Shown here one piece after another: positions 1-7,054 of a stretch of DNA of 64,000 nucleotides (positions are counted from its first letter, which is position 1; each line of letters begins with the position of its first letter). The notes under the pieces were generated by a model, which saw only the letters and a program-made list of their open reading frames with translations, made no database searches and was not told where the DNA came from. Position numbers and translations under genes: made by a program. Where the stretch lies: positions 682,001-746,000 of the forward strand of contig JAHBZE010000001.1 of NCBI GenBank assembly GCA_019635585.1, read 5' to 3'. Source of the DNA: Xanthobacteraceae bacterium. Lineage in GTDB: Bacteria; Pseudomonadota; Alphaproteobacteria; Rhizobiales; Xanthobacteraceae.

Positions 1-1074
1 TTCCGCCATATTCGGCATGTCCTCGGCTTCTGCGATCGGAAAGCCCATCAGCGTCGCGGGCGCACCCGCCTGCGCGGGCGGCGTCCAGAGATAGTGACCG
101 TTTTCGTCTTTCAGCTTGCGGATTTCGCCCTGCGTGCGGCGGTTCATGACGAACGTGCCGTTCTGGCGGTAGCCGGCTTTGAGCGAATAGACGAGATCGA
201 CCAGCGGATCGGAAGGATTGGTTTCCGGGAATTCGCCGTCGGCGCCGGAAATCACGAAGCCGAGCTTGTTCCATTCCCAGGACGATTCCGCGATCGTGTC
301 ATAGGCGAGAAAGCCCTTCGGCTTGTTGGTGCCGTCGCCGCTGACGAAGGCGGTTCCCTCCTGCTCCGCGAACACGGTATCGACTTCGGCAGCGATCCAC
401 TCGTCGATGTTGACGGCGGAGTCGTCGAGCAGCGTCTGCGTCGCCGCCGGCATCGCATAGAGTTCGACGGTCGGAAATGCGAGTTCGGCAAGCGTCGGCG
501 AAGTCGTCGGCGTGTTGCGCGCCGTAGTTTCGCCGACCCAGCCGGTGGCGGCACCCGAGATCAGGAACGGCTTGCGATAGACGTTCGAGGACACCTGGCG
601 ATAGCCCGCGATCGCGCGGATCGGCGAGATGTTTGCGAGACGCCGGCCGATCTCGCGTTCGGTTTCCTCCGGCACGAGATAGCCACCATCGGCACCGCTG
701 TTCGTCGACACGGCAAGCGCCTTGCCCTCCAGCCGTTTCAGGCCCGAAGACTCGCCGTTGCGAACATAGCTATCGAAGGCCGAGCGATGCTCGAGTTCGG
801 CACCGGTCGGAAAATGTTTGACGCCACCGAGCGACGGACGCCGCCCGCGCAGCACGAGCTCGTCGAGCACGCGCTTCTGCTCGGTCAGCGCGGAATTAAT
901 GCGGTCGACCTTCTGCTCGGAAAGCACGTCGGCCGAGCGGCGCTCGATCTGGTCGAGCCGCGCGTCGTTCTCGGACTTGAAGGCCTCGAACGAGCGCATG
1001 AAGTCGTCGAAGGCGCCGGCGATTTCGCCGCCGGCGGATTTGATTTCGGGAGAAGGATTCAAAAGTTGTTCCAT
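1..1074 (-). CDS. HK97-type phage/GTA major capsid protein (3' part beyond window)
   Basis: Reads from ATG at 1074 to the window edge, 358 codons with no stop, so the C-terminus is missing. It begins MEQLLNPSPEIKSAGGEIAG, then has a coiled-coil delta-domain-like stretch (residues about 20-85). The HK97 capsid core follows, with GGYLVPEETEREIGRRL, a GWVGET segment, and GFPIAEAEDMP near the cut end, a typical late motif of the family. It lies 3 bases after the prohead protease stop, in the usual protease-capsid order. By homology it forms the icosahedral head after removal of the N-terminal delta domain. The neighbouring terminase suggests an RcGTA-like element rather than a lytic prophage, but the tail genes are outside the window. 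Confidence 0.93.
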   Translation of the reverse strand, partial: MEQLLNPSPEIKSAGGEIAGAFDDFMRSFEAFKSENDARLDQIERRSADVLSEQKVDRINSALTEQKRVLDELVLRGRRPSLGGVKHFPTGAELEHRSAFDSYVRNGESSGLKRLEGKALAVSTNSGADGGYLVPEETEREIGRRLANISPIRAIAGYRQVSSNVYRKPFLISGAATGWVGETTARNTPTTSPTLAELAFPTVELYAMPAATQTLLDDSAVNIDEWIAAEVDTVFAEQEGTAFVSGDGTNKPKGFLAYDTIAESSWEWNKLGFVISGADGEFPETNPSDPLVDLVYSLKAGYRQNGTFVMNRRTQGEIRKLKDENGHYLWTPPAQAGAPATLMGFPIAEAEDMPNMAE

Positions 1075-1077
1075 GAT

Positions 1078-1611
1078 TTACCTCGTGGACGGATGGACGA
1101 AATCCGCCGCACGGCGGATGGTGGCAGCAAGAGAGTGATCGCGCTTGAACGCCGCGACGCGCGCGCCGGGATGCATCGGGAAGGTCACGACCGAGATTTC
1201 CCAGAGATCGATTTTCGAAAGGCGGCGGATGCCGGTCTTCGGATGGGTGCGGCCTTCGACGGTGCGGAAGCCGATGGAGAGACCGTCGATCGCGCCGGCT
1301 CTCATTAAAGAAAGCACTTCCCTTCCCCGCGCGATTTCGGAGAGCAGCCGCCCTCGCACGAACAGTCCGCGGGTGTCTTCGCGCAATTCCAGCCAGACGC
1401 CGATCGGCTCGGCGGGATCGTGCTGGAACAGCATCCGCACGCCGGACGCCCCGCGCTGCGCGATACTTTCCGCGAAGGCGCCGGGCACGATCAGGTCGCG
1501 GCCGAGATCGGCGGTGTTGAAGCGCGCGGCATAGCCGGTGAAGACGCCGGAAGCGTCGAGCGACTTGCAATCGAAGCGCAGCATTTTCGAGTCTTGCATC
1601 GGAAAAAACAT
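1078..1611 (-). CDS. HK97-family prohead protease
   Basis: 177 aa. Family features: GYAARFNTADLGRDLIVPGAF (start of the U35/S78 fold), the catalytic-His segment MLFQHD, a Ser-containing GLSIGFR, and DLWEISVVTFPMHPGA. These proteases cleave the capsid delta domain during head maturation. ATG at 1611 is preferred over the internal ATG at 1599 because AGGAAG lies just upstream of it. The stop is 3 bases before the capsid start, so the two genes should be co-transcribed and translationally coupled. Confidence 0.92.
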   Translation of the reverse strand: MFFPMQDSKMLRFDCKSLDASGVFTGYAARFNTADLGRDLIVPGAFAESIAQRGASGVRMLFQHDPAEPIGVWLELREDTRGLFVRGRLLSEIARGREVLSLMRAGAIDGLSIGFRTVEGRTHPKTGIRRLSKIDLWEISVVTFPMHPGARVAAFKRDHSLAATIRRAADFVHPSTR

Positions 1612-1773
1612 TCAGCGCTTCCTGCTTTTTCGGGGTTTTGCTTTCGCGCGCGTCACGCGCTTCGCTTTCGCGGGTTTCTTCGGCGCGGGTGCGTGCAGCC
1701 GCTCGAGTTCGCGCACGAAGTCGCGAAACACCAAGGGCGCCTCGGCTCCAACGGAGCGGATGCGTGGGGTCAT
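1612..1773 (-). CDS. Small basic protein of the head cluster (53 aa)
   Basis: 53 codons from ATG 1773 to TGA 1614-1612, which directly abuts the protease start. The N-terminal half is a predicted amphipathic helix (about MTPRIRSVGAEAPLVFRDFV). The C-terminal half is extremely Lys/Arg/Ala/Pro-rich (KKPAKRKRVTRAKAKPRKSRKR), like a nucleic-acid-binding tail. Small unassigned genes are common between portal and protease in alphaproteobacterial GTA clusters. No family is recognised. Confidence rests on tight packing, the start/stop arrangement and GGAAAA upstream of the start. Confidence 0.55.
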   Translation of the reverse strand: MTPRIRSVGAEAPLVFRDFVRELERLHAPAPKKPAKAKRVTRAKAKPRKSRKR

Positions 1774-1794
1774 TTTGATTTTCCAGTTAGACGG

Positions 1795-1980
1795 TCAGGC
1801 TTTCTTCGAACGCCGGTTAAAGCGGGCGAGCTCGCGCACGAAAGCGTCGAAGCGCGCGTTGGCGGCGAAGAGTTCGCGCAAGGTCAGCGCAAGCAGCGCC
1901 GACGACGCGGAAGCCCACAAAAACAACGCCAGGTGCGCGAGATCGCCGCGCTCGGTGAAGGTGTGGATGAGATCGGTCAT
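1795..1980 (-). CDS. Small membrane protein after portal gene (61 aa, GTA g3.5-like position)
   Basis: ATG at 1980-1978 overlaps the TGA of the displaced portal end (ATGA junction), which implies translational coupling to the ancestral portal gene. The 61-aa product has one hydrophobic segment (about residues 15-35, LAHLALFLWASASSALLALT) followed by an amphipathic, basic C-terminus ending RFNRRSKKA. It occupies the position of the small gene often found between portal and protease in GTA clusters; function unknown. Its coupling to the old portal end, not to the toxin-bearing copy, shows which end is original. Confidence 0.6.
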   Translation of the reverse strand: MTDLIHTFTERGDLAHLALFLWASASSALLALTLRELFAANARFDAFVRELARFNRRSKKA

Positions 1981-2207
1981 TGTCCTGCGTTCTTCGCCGC
2001 GCGCTTCTCGTCGTCGGCAAGAAAACCCGCCTCGCCGACCCGCTTCCACAATGCTTCGCGCTCGATCGAAAGTGCAGGCACTTCGTCGAGATCGGGTACG
2101 AGCCGCAGATTTTCGCCAAAGGATTCGCTGAGCCAATTCCCGAGCGCAGAAGCAATCCGCGAGACCAGCGGCACCACGGTCTGGCGATAGAACGCGCGGT
2201 TCGCTTC
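1977..2207 (-). pseudogene. Displaced 3' end of the portal gene (no toxin)
   Basis: Codes for the last ~76 residues of a portal protein, from EANRAFYRQ to DDEKRAAKNAGQ, then TGA 1979-1977. Residues EANR...DDEKR match those of the toxin-bearing copy almost one for one (for example NLRLVPDLDEVPALSIER in both). After that the two diverge: this copy stops after AAKNAGQ, the other continues into the linker and toxin. No start codon with a ribosome site precedes it; a GTG at 2177 is inside the homology. It reads as the ancestral portal terminus left behind when a toxin-immunity cassette recombined into the gene, like orphan tips in Rhs and CDI loci. Confidence 0.85.
2001..2207 (-). repeat. Direct repeat, copy B (portal 3' segment, orphan)
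   Basis: 207 bp, same orientation as the repeat at 4549-4755 and roughly 85% identical by eye, with no length differences over 69 codons. It bounds the toxin-immunity cassette on its downstream side. Recombination between the copies would delete about 2.55 kb and restore a toxin-less portal reading frame. Confidence 0.88.
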
Positions 2208-2240
2208 GATCAGTCCGGCAGGAAATATACCTGCATCAGG

Positions 2241-2681
2241 TCAAGGTAACGACCGAAGAAACTCGACTTCTTTCTCGATGTTCCTGGCTAGCTCAATCGA
2301 TTTCTCGTTTGAAAGAATTTCCCCCTCTTGCGGATCGAAAACAACGCCGTCTGTCGCAATAGCATATGCTGCACTTGCTTGCGTCGCAGAAATCAGTTCA
2401 TCAAAATTCCCACCCCAACGGAAAGCAAGCACATGCTTCCAACTAGGATCAGGAGCGATATGGTGAAAGCTCAGGCTCTCTTTAATATCGTTGATGGTCC
2501 AGCGGTCGCACTCAAAACCTGACAATTTTCCATTGAGTAGCAGGGGCAGAAACCCGCTAGTTTTTTCGAAATCAACATCTTCCGAAAGTTTTATCGGAAA
2601 CTGAAATTCATTTACTGCCTTCTGCCATTCTTGAATCGTATCAAGACGCTTAGGCGAAATAACGTACAGCTCCATAGACAT
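2241..2681 (-). CDS. Putative immunity protein, MSME(L/M)YV family copy 2 (146 aa)
   Basis: 146 aa, acidic, with no signal peptide or membrane segment. Clear paralogue of the gene at 3098-3565: both start MSME[LM]YV[IL]SP[KR]RL and share FPIK, GFLP, TGFECDH/SGFECDR, AFRWG, ELI/ELVA and YA[IV]ATDG[IV]VFD. GAGGA lies 6 bases before ATG 2681. The gene ends 33 bases before the displaced portal segment. Position behind a polymorphic toxin, small size, acidity and duplication fit an immunity protein; no named Immunity Pfam family could be assigned. It is AT-richer than the flanking phage genes, suggesting it came in with the cassette. Confidence 0.75.
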   Translation of the reverse strand: MSMELYVISPKRLDTIQEWQKAVNEFQFPIKLSEDVDFEKTSGFLPLLLNGKLSGFECDRWTINDIKESLSFHHIAPDPSWKHVLAFRWGGNFDELISATQASAAYAIATDGVVFDPQEGEILSNEKSIELARNIEKEVEFLRSLP

Positions 2682-2704
2682 TGAAATTCCTCAAACGGCG
2701 CGAG

Positions 2705-3091
2705 CTAGCCGATACCGACAATTACCCTATCGGGCTCCTCGTCTTCGTTGATCCAGACTTTGACCCTCGTTTGATCTCCGGTGATCGGCACCTCTAAAAG
2801 AGTAGTCCGCTCAGAAGTTGAGACGACGATCGAACCTTGCGCAATTACGATATCATCGAATGCGGGGGCCCAACCTGGGTCCACTTCCTTAGCGGCCCCC
2901 AATGTCACTTCCGTTTCGCCATCAATAAAAGGCAAGCAACTGACGGCGACGCAAGTTGAATTCCATCGAATGGTTTTCATGAAAGAGAAATCGATAGGCT
3001 GATCGTCCTCTGGTCCGGAAATGAAGAGGAGCGAGTGCGGCGGCGCTATTCTTATGGTCTGAGACATGTCGTACGACGAGGTAGCATTCAT
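2705..3091 (-). CDS. Putative immunity protein (128 aa, beta-rich, unassigned)
   Basis: 128 aa, acidic, with predicted beta strands (LLFISG, CVAVSCLPF, DDIVIAQGSIVVST, TRVKVWIN, DRVIVGIG). Starts 6 bases after the stop of the upstream cassette gene. ATG 3091 is used here; ATG 3067 (MSQTIRIAPP) is possible but has no visible ribosome site. The strand layout (a VP/GS-type edge, a GDQT turn, then a terminal DRVIVGIG) loosely recalls ComJ-type nuclease inhibitors, but this is impression only. Context implies an immunity or cassette-associated role. AT-rich relative to the head genes. Confidence 0.65.
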   Translation of the reverse strand: MNATSSYDMSQTIRIAPPHSLLFISGPEDDQPIDFSFMKTIRWNSTCVAVSCLPFIDGETEVTLGAAKEVDPGWAPAFDDIVIAQGSIVVSTSERTTLLEVPITGDQTRVKVWINEDEEPDRVIVGIG

Positions 3092-3097
3092 CCGACT

Positions 3098-3565
3098 TTA
3101 ACTCTTTGCACCAAATCCATTTAATGCCTGCTGCATGGCAAGTTCGGCTTGCGGTAACGCGGCTTCAGTATCTCGAGCAATCTCTACTGCGCGGGCGGCG
3201 CTGTAGATTTCACCCGTCTCGCAATCGAATACGATACCGTCTGTTGCGACGGCATAAGCAGCAGCGGCCTGCAATGCGGCGACCAGTTCGTTGAAATCCG
3301 CGCCCCAACGGAAAGCGATCGCCGATGTAAACCGCTGATCGATCTTCACTGCTTTATAAGTTTCTTGAATATCCTCGACTGCCCAGTGATCGCACTCAAA
3401 GCCAGTTTTTCGATTTTTCCAATAAACTGGCAGAAATCCCCGCATTTCATCAATCGGCAGCGGTTCCGGAAATTTTATTGGAAACAGCAGATCTTCCGCG
3501 GACTCCTGCCACTTATCCATCGACGCAAGCCGTCGCGGCGACAGCACATACATTTCCATCGACAT
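3098..3565 (-). CDS. Putative immunity protein, MSME(L/M)YV family copy 1 (155 aa)
   Basis: 155 aa, cytosolic, acidic overall. Paralogue of 2241-2681 with the same order of motifs (MSMEMYVLSPRRL, GFLPVYW, TGFECDHWAVEDI, AIAFRWGADFNELVA, YAVATDGIVFD) and an extra 9-residue tail. GGGGA lies 7 bases before ATG 3565, and the gene begins 33 bases after the preceding stop. Lies second behind the toxin. Two diverged copies in one cassette suggest immunity to two related toxins, one of which is no longer present, or stepwise cassette accumulation. No named family could be assigned from sequence alone. Confidence 0.75.
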   Translation of the reverse strand: MSMEMYVLSPRRLASMDKWQESAEDLLFPIKFPEPLPIDEMRGFLPVYWKNRKTGFECDHWAVEDIQETYKAVKIDQRFTSAIAFRWGADFNELVAALQAAAAYAVATDGIVFDCETGEIYSAARAVEIARDTEAALPQAELAMQQALNGFGAKS

Positions 3566-3598
3566 AGAGTGTCCCCGTTAATCAAGACATTTCGCGCG

Positions 3599-3997
3599 CT
3601 AATCCTTGTCGGTACCTACCCGGCTTCCTTCATATTGAATTGATTGATACTCCGGCGGAAAATATTGCCGCTGCAATCCGTCGATGATTTGATTTCGGCG
3701 AATCTTCAAACCCATATCGGGCCAATTTTCTCCCTCACCCCTTGTGGAAATAGTGACGACAAACTCCCAGTCATCGTTGTCCAGTAGGTCTTGCAACGAG
3801 GTTATTACTTCAGGCAGCAGCATGTGCAGACGATTGAAAAAAATCTTATGCTGTGGATATCCCCAATAGTCTCCGAAAACCCAGAAATCCTCATTTCCGA
3901 GCTCATCTTCAACGCCGAATTTCCCGAGTGTTTTAACAATCTCGGGATAGAGCAATACCCAGCGCCGTTCGTTGATCGTTTTAACTTCCTCAGACAT
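3599..3997 (-). CDS. Putative cognate immunity protein of the portal-borne toxin (132 aa)
   Basis: ATG at 3997 lies only 2 bases after the toxin TAG, the closest pairing in the cassette, so this is the best candidate for the cognate antitoxin. 132 aa, acidic N-terminus, no signal or membrane segment. Recognisable features: RRWVLLYPEIVKTLGKFG, NEDFWVFGDYWGYPQH, WEFVVTISTRGEGENWPDMG, and a C-terminal LQRQYFPPEYQSIQYEGSR. The tail and GENWPDMG segments resemble proteins seen next to polymorphic toxins in proteobacteria, though I cannot name the family. Expected to bind and block the nuclease domain in the cytosol of the producer. Confidence 0.75.
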   Translation of the reverse strand: MSEEVKTINERRWVLLYPEIVKTLGKFGVEDELGNEDFWVFGDYWGYPQHKIFFNRLHMLLPEVITSLQDLLDNDDWEFVVTISTRGEGENWPDMGLKIRRNQIIDGLQRQYFPPEYQSIQYEGSRVGTDKD

Positions 3998-3999
3998 CG

Positions 4000-5055
4000 C
4001 TAATCCATCCCCCTAGGGATTCTGTTTAACCAGTACAAAACTGCACGGCGATATAAACTGAGATTGAAATTCTTTATCCTTGGATCATTCGACGTCATTA
4101 TTTCATTCAGAAATCTCTTGGCGTCCCAGCCAGACATTTTCTCAGGTTGAATTTTGTTATCACGCAGGAAGCGTTCAAAATTCTCGTCAACTGCCCTGCT
4201 ATATACTTCGTGCTCTTTGCTCCAACCATGAGGGTCGCCATGCAAAGGTCCGGTTACAGCGTCATTAAACACTTTGCGTGCTTCAGGTGAAAGAGGCCAC
4301 TTTCTCGCTGACGCTCTTGGAAATACGTGATGCCCCTGCGCATACTCCGCCCCCGGCACCAGCCCATCCGGATTTTCATCTGAGAGTACGCGTCCTTCGT
4401 CAGTATTAGCAGCACCTCCCGCATATCCCCCGCTCGTCCACTGTCCGCCATCGCTGCTTCCCGCCGGTACGCGGGGCTGATCGGGACTGTATTTCGCGAG
4501 CAGCGTTGAGAACGACGAACCGGGAAGGGGTTCGTAACCCGCCGCCTCCCGTTTCTCGTCGTCGGTGAGAAACCCCGCCTCGCCGACGCGTTTCCATAGC
4601 GCTTCGCGCTCGATGGAGAGCGCTGGCACCTCGTCGAGATCGGGCACAAGCCGCAGATTTCCGCCAAAGGATTCCCCGAGCCAGTTGCCGAGCGCGGCTG
4701 CGATGCGCGAGAGCAACGGCACCACGGTCTGCCGGTAGAACGCGCGGTTCGCTTCCGCGTAGTTGGAATAAGTGTTGTCGCCGGGAATGCCGAGCAACAT
4801 CGGCGGCACGCCGAAGGAAAGCGCGATCTCGCGCGCGGCGATGTGCTTCGCCTCGACGAAATCCATATCCTTCGGCGAAAGACTCAGGCCCTTCCAGTCG
4901 AGCCCGCCTTCGAGCAGCAGCGGACGGCCCGCATTCGCCGCGCCCTGATAATGCGCTTCGAGTTCGTTCTTCAGCCGCTCGAACTGCTCGTCGGAGAGAT
5001 TGCCGCCGGCGGCAGAATAAACCAGCGCGCCGGAGGGGCGCGCCGCGTTGTCCAA
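4000..5055 (-). CDS. Portal protein C-terminal part fused to a GHH/HNH-like polymorphic toxin domain
   Basis: Open frame of 351 codons whose first codon, TTG 5055, is only the first possible start. The homology begins earlier, at 5073 (AWNKALLDNAARPSGALVY). Residues 1-170 are the HK97-type portal core and clip/stem region, including SFGVPPMLLGIPGDNTYSNY and NLRLVPDLDEVPALSIER. Residues about 190-210 form the linker PDQPRVPAGSSDGGQWTS, a type seen between phage head proteins and variable tips. Residues 235-351 form a new domain starting AEYAQGHHVFPRASARKW, with later LHGDPHGWSKEHEVYSRAVD and SNDPRIKNFNLSLYRR. The GHH followed by spaced His residues suggests an HNH/EndoVII-fold nuclease of the Tox-GHH/AHH kind. 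The 5' end is frameshifted relative to the portal N-terminus, so an intact fusion is not made without recoding. Confidence 0.85.
   Translation of the reverse strand: MDNAARPSGALVYSAAGGNLSDEQFERLKNELEAHYQGAANAGRPLLLEGGLDWKGLSLSPKDMDFVEAKHIAAREIALSFGVPPMLLGIPGDNTYSNYAEANRAFYRQTVVPLLSRIAAALGNWLGESFGGNLRLVPDLDEVPALSIEREALWKRVGEAGFLTDDEKREAAGYEPLPGSSFSTLLAKYSPDQPRVPAGSSDGGQWTSGGYAGGAANTDEGRVLSDENPDGLVPGAEYAQGHHVFPRASARKWPLSPEARKVFNDAVTGPLHGDPHGWSKEHEVYSRAVDENFERFLRDNKIQPEKMSGWDAKRFLNEIMTSNDPRIKNFNLSLYRRAVLYWLNRIPRGMD
4549..4755 (-). repeat. Direct repeat, copy A (portal 3' segment inside the toxin fusion)
   Basis: Encodes EANRAF...DDEKR of the toxin-bearing portal. Partner of 2001-2207. It bounds the cassette on its upstream side: homology ends exactly before the divergent linker and toxin, marking the point where the C-terminus was swapped. 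Confidence 0.88.
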
Positions 5056-5678
5056 GAGCGCCTTGTTCCAGGCGCATTATGCACGTCGAGCGAAGCTTGC
5101 GCGGCTTCCAGCGGCGACATGCCATAGTGATCGTCGAGCGGATTGAAGATCGTCAGATGCAAAATCGGCGCGGGCGTCTCGCGCATTGCGAAGCGCACCG
5201 AAGACCCGCTCGCGCTATATTCGTAAGCCTCCGCCCAGCCCTCCGCGCCGGGAATGACTTTCATCCGGTCGGGACGCAGCGCGTGCAGCTCGCGCACTTC
5301 CTCGAGCACGCTCACGCGCTCGAGATAGGCGTTGCCGGAGACGAGCAGATAACCCGCGAGCTGCTCGATCAGGTCCGCGCCGGTCTGGCGCGGATTCGGT
5401 TTCTGAAGAAGCTGGAGCAGCGGGTGTTCGTCGTGTTCGCGCGCGCCTTCATATAATAGGAGCGGTATGTTCGCCGCCGCTTCCGCGATCATGCGAACAC
5501 TTCGGAACGCGATCGGGTTTTTCGCATAGCCCTCGCGCGCGAGGGCCGCGTAATCGCGCGGCGTCCAGCGCGGCCGGCCTTGCGAGAACAGCGCGACCAG
5601 CGCGCCGGTGCGGCTTGCTTTTTCCTCGACACGCGCGGGCGCGCGCCGCGAAAAGAACTCACGAAAATGAAAATTCAT
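4971..5678 (-). pseudogene. HK97-family portal protein, N-terminal part (frameshifted)
   Basis: ATG 5678 starts MNFHFREFFSRRAPARVEEK. Portal homology runs to about codon 202, including YAKNPIAFRSVRMIAEAAANI, LLLYEG, HPLLQLLQKPNP, YLLVSGNAYLE, ALRPDRM and GMSPLEAAQASLDVHNA. At 5075-5071 the frame shifts: the expected continuation AWNKALLDN is in the next frame from 5073. The missing residues between HNA and WNK fit a 7-base deletion. After this the original frame reads non-homologous PGTRRSWTT... to a stop at 4971. Portal proteins form the dodecameric DNA-entry ring and would be essential for particles, so this copy is probably inactive unless rescued. Confidence 0.85.
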
Positions 5679-5692
5679 TTGATCTTCCAGAA

Positions 5693-7054
5693 TTAAAGAG
5701 CGCGCATCCGCGGCGTGGCTTCGCGCGGGCTCAAAACCAAAGATGTAATCGCCCAGACCAGCGCATCGAGACGATCCGGCGAGCGGCCTTGCGACAACCC
5801 GTCCGCGCCGAAATCCGCCATCTCGTCTTCAAGCAGCGGAAAGCTGCCGACATGCGAAACGCGGCCTTGCTCATAAAGTGCGGCCACGGGCTCGGCACGC
5901 AGTACCTTGCCGCGCGTCGCGCGCACTTCGGAAACCGGCACGCTGGCGTCGGTCTCATGCAGCACCGCGCGCGCCATCTCGCCGCCCTGGTTCACCTCGA
6001 TCACGATGCGGTCGGCATCGAGACGCCGATAGAGCGCGATCGCGCGGCTCGCCCATTGCAACGGCGAGAGTGCGCTTGCGCTTTCGTCCGCAAGCACGAA
6101 AACTTTTCCTTCATCATCGACGCCCGCCGCAACGATACCGCAGGCATCCGCGCCTTCGCGCGAGGATGCGGGCGGATCCACCGCAACCACGATGCGCGCA
6201 AGCGGCGGATGCGTTTCCACCCTCGCCTTTTCCACGCGCTCGCGCGGAAACAGGCTGTCCACGCGCGCCTCGATCACTTCGCCGTCAAGCTCCTGCCGCC
6301 CGAGCCTTGTCCCGGCATAACGCGTCAGCATCTCTCCCAGAAACTGCGGCGCGAGCTGAAATGCATTCGCTCTCGTTGCCGCGCGTGAAACAGCCGTTCC
6401 CGGATCGGCAAGCAATCGTTTCAAAAGCGGCGCCGGGCGCGGCGTGGTCGTGATCGCGCTTCGCGGATTGGCGCCGAGCCGCAATCCGAATTGCAGCATG
6501 TCGAATGCCGCGTCGCCGCGCCGCCATTTACAAAGCTCGTCGCACCAGGCCGCGTCGAATTGCGGCCCGCGCAGGCTTTCCGGATCGTCGGCGGAGAACG
6601 CATAAGCCACCGCGCCGTTTCTCCATTCCAGCCTGCGGCGCGAAGGCTCCCATTGCGGACGCTCCCAGCGCGTATGAACGCTAAGTAACCCCGACACGCC
6701 TTCGATCATTACCTCGCGCACGTCGGCGAGCGACTCGCCGATGAGCGCAATCTGCCGCGCGCTTTCGCCAAATTCTTTTGCGCCGAGCGCAATCCCCCGC
6801 ACCCATTCGGCGCCGGCGCGAGTCTTGCCCGCGCCGCGCCCGCCGAGGATCAACCAGTTGCGCCACGCGCCTTGTGGCGGCAATTGATCTTCGCGCGCCC
6901 AGAGCGGCCAGAATTTCAGGAGCGCTTCGTAGTCGCTCGCCCGAAAATCATCGGTCAGTTCATTCAGCGTCCCTGCTTCTACGCAGTCGATCAAGCCGCT
7001 CCGCAAGTTCGCTGCGGAATTCCTCGAGATCGCGGAATTCGTCTTCGCCTTCAC
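5693..7054 (-). CDS. Terminase large subunit (GTA gp2-like DNA packaging ATPase)
   Basis: 453 aa from ATG 7054. Walker A GGRGAGKT at residues 71-78 and Walker B FDAAWCDE at 166-173 mark the packaging ATPase. The C-terminal RNase-H-like nuclease shows IVVAVDPPAS (Asp 293), DRIVIEVNQGG and a final DRLDALVWAI. The segment WLILGGRGAGKTRAGAEWVR is close to RcGTA-type terminases. The ATG at 7054 would overlap the upstream gene by 95 bases; alternative starts near the TGA of that gene (for example TTG 6994) give a more usual N-terminus before DDFRASDYEALLKFWP, so the true start is unsettled. It ends 14 bases before the portal gene. Confidence 0.93.
   Translation of the reverse strand: MKAKTNSAISRNSAANLRSGLIDCVEAGTLNELTDDFRASDYEALLKFWPLWAREDQLPPQGAWRNWLILGGRGAGKTRAGAEWVRGIALGAKEFGESARQIALIGESLADVREVMIEGVSGLLSVHTRWERPQWEPSRRRLEWRNGAVAYAFSADDPESLRGPQFDAAWCDELCKWRRGDAAFDMLQFGLRLGANPRSAITTTPRPAPLLKRLLADPGTAVSRAATRANAFQLAPQFLGEMLTRYAGTRLGRQELDGEVIEARVDSLFPRERVEKARVETHPPLARIVVAVDPPASSREGADACGIVAAGVDDEGKVFVLADESASALSPLQWASRAIALYRRLDADRIVIEVNQGGEMARAVLHETDASVPVSEVRATRGKVLRAEPVAALYEQGRVSHVGSFPLLEDEMADFGADGLSQGRSPDRLDALVWAITSLVLSPREATPRMRAL

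Noticed and set aside
94-1308. Long plus-strand frame of 404 codons over the capsid and protease genes.
   Set aside because: It is the antisense shadow of the capsid gene: the minus-strand translation has clear HK97 capsid motifs, and this frame has no recognisable domain or ribosome site.
5055-5080. Programmed -1 frameshift joining the two portal frames.
   Set aside because: No slippery heptamer or downstream pseudoknot is visible at 5075-5060, and residues expected between HNA and WNK are missing, which fits a small deletion better. Kept only as an alternative.
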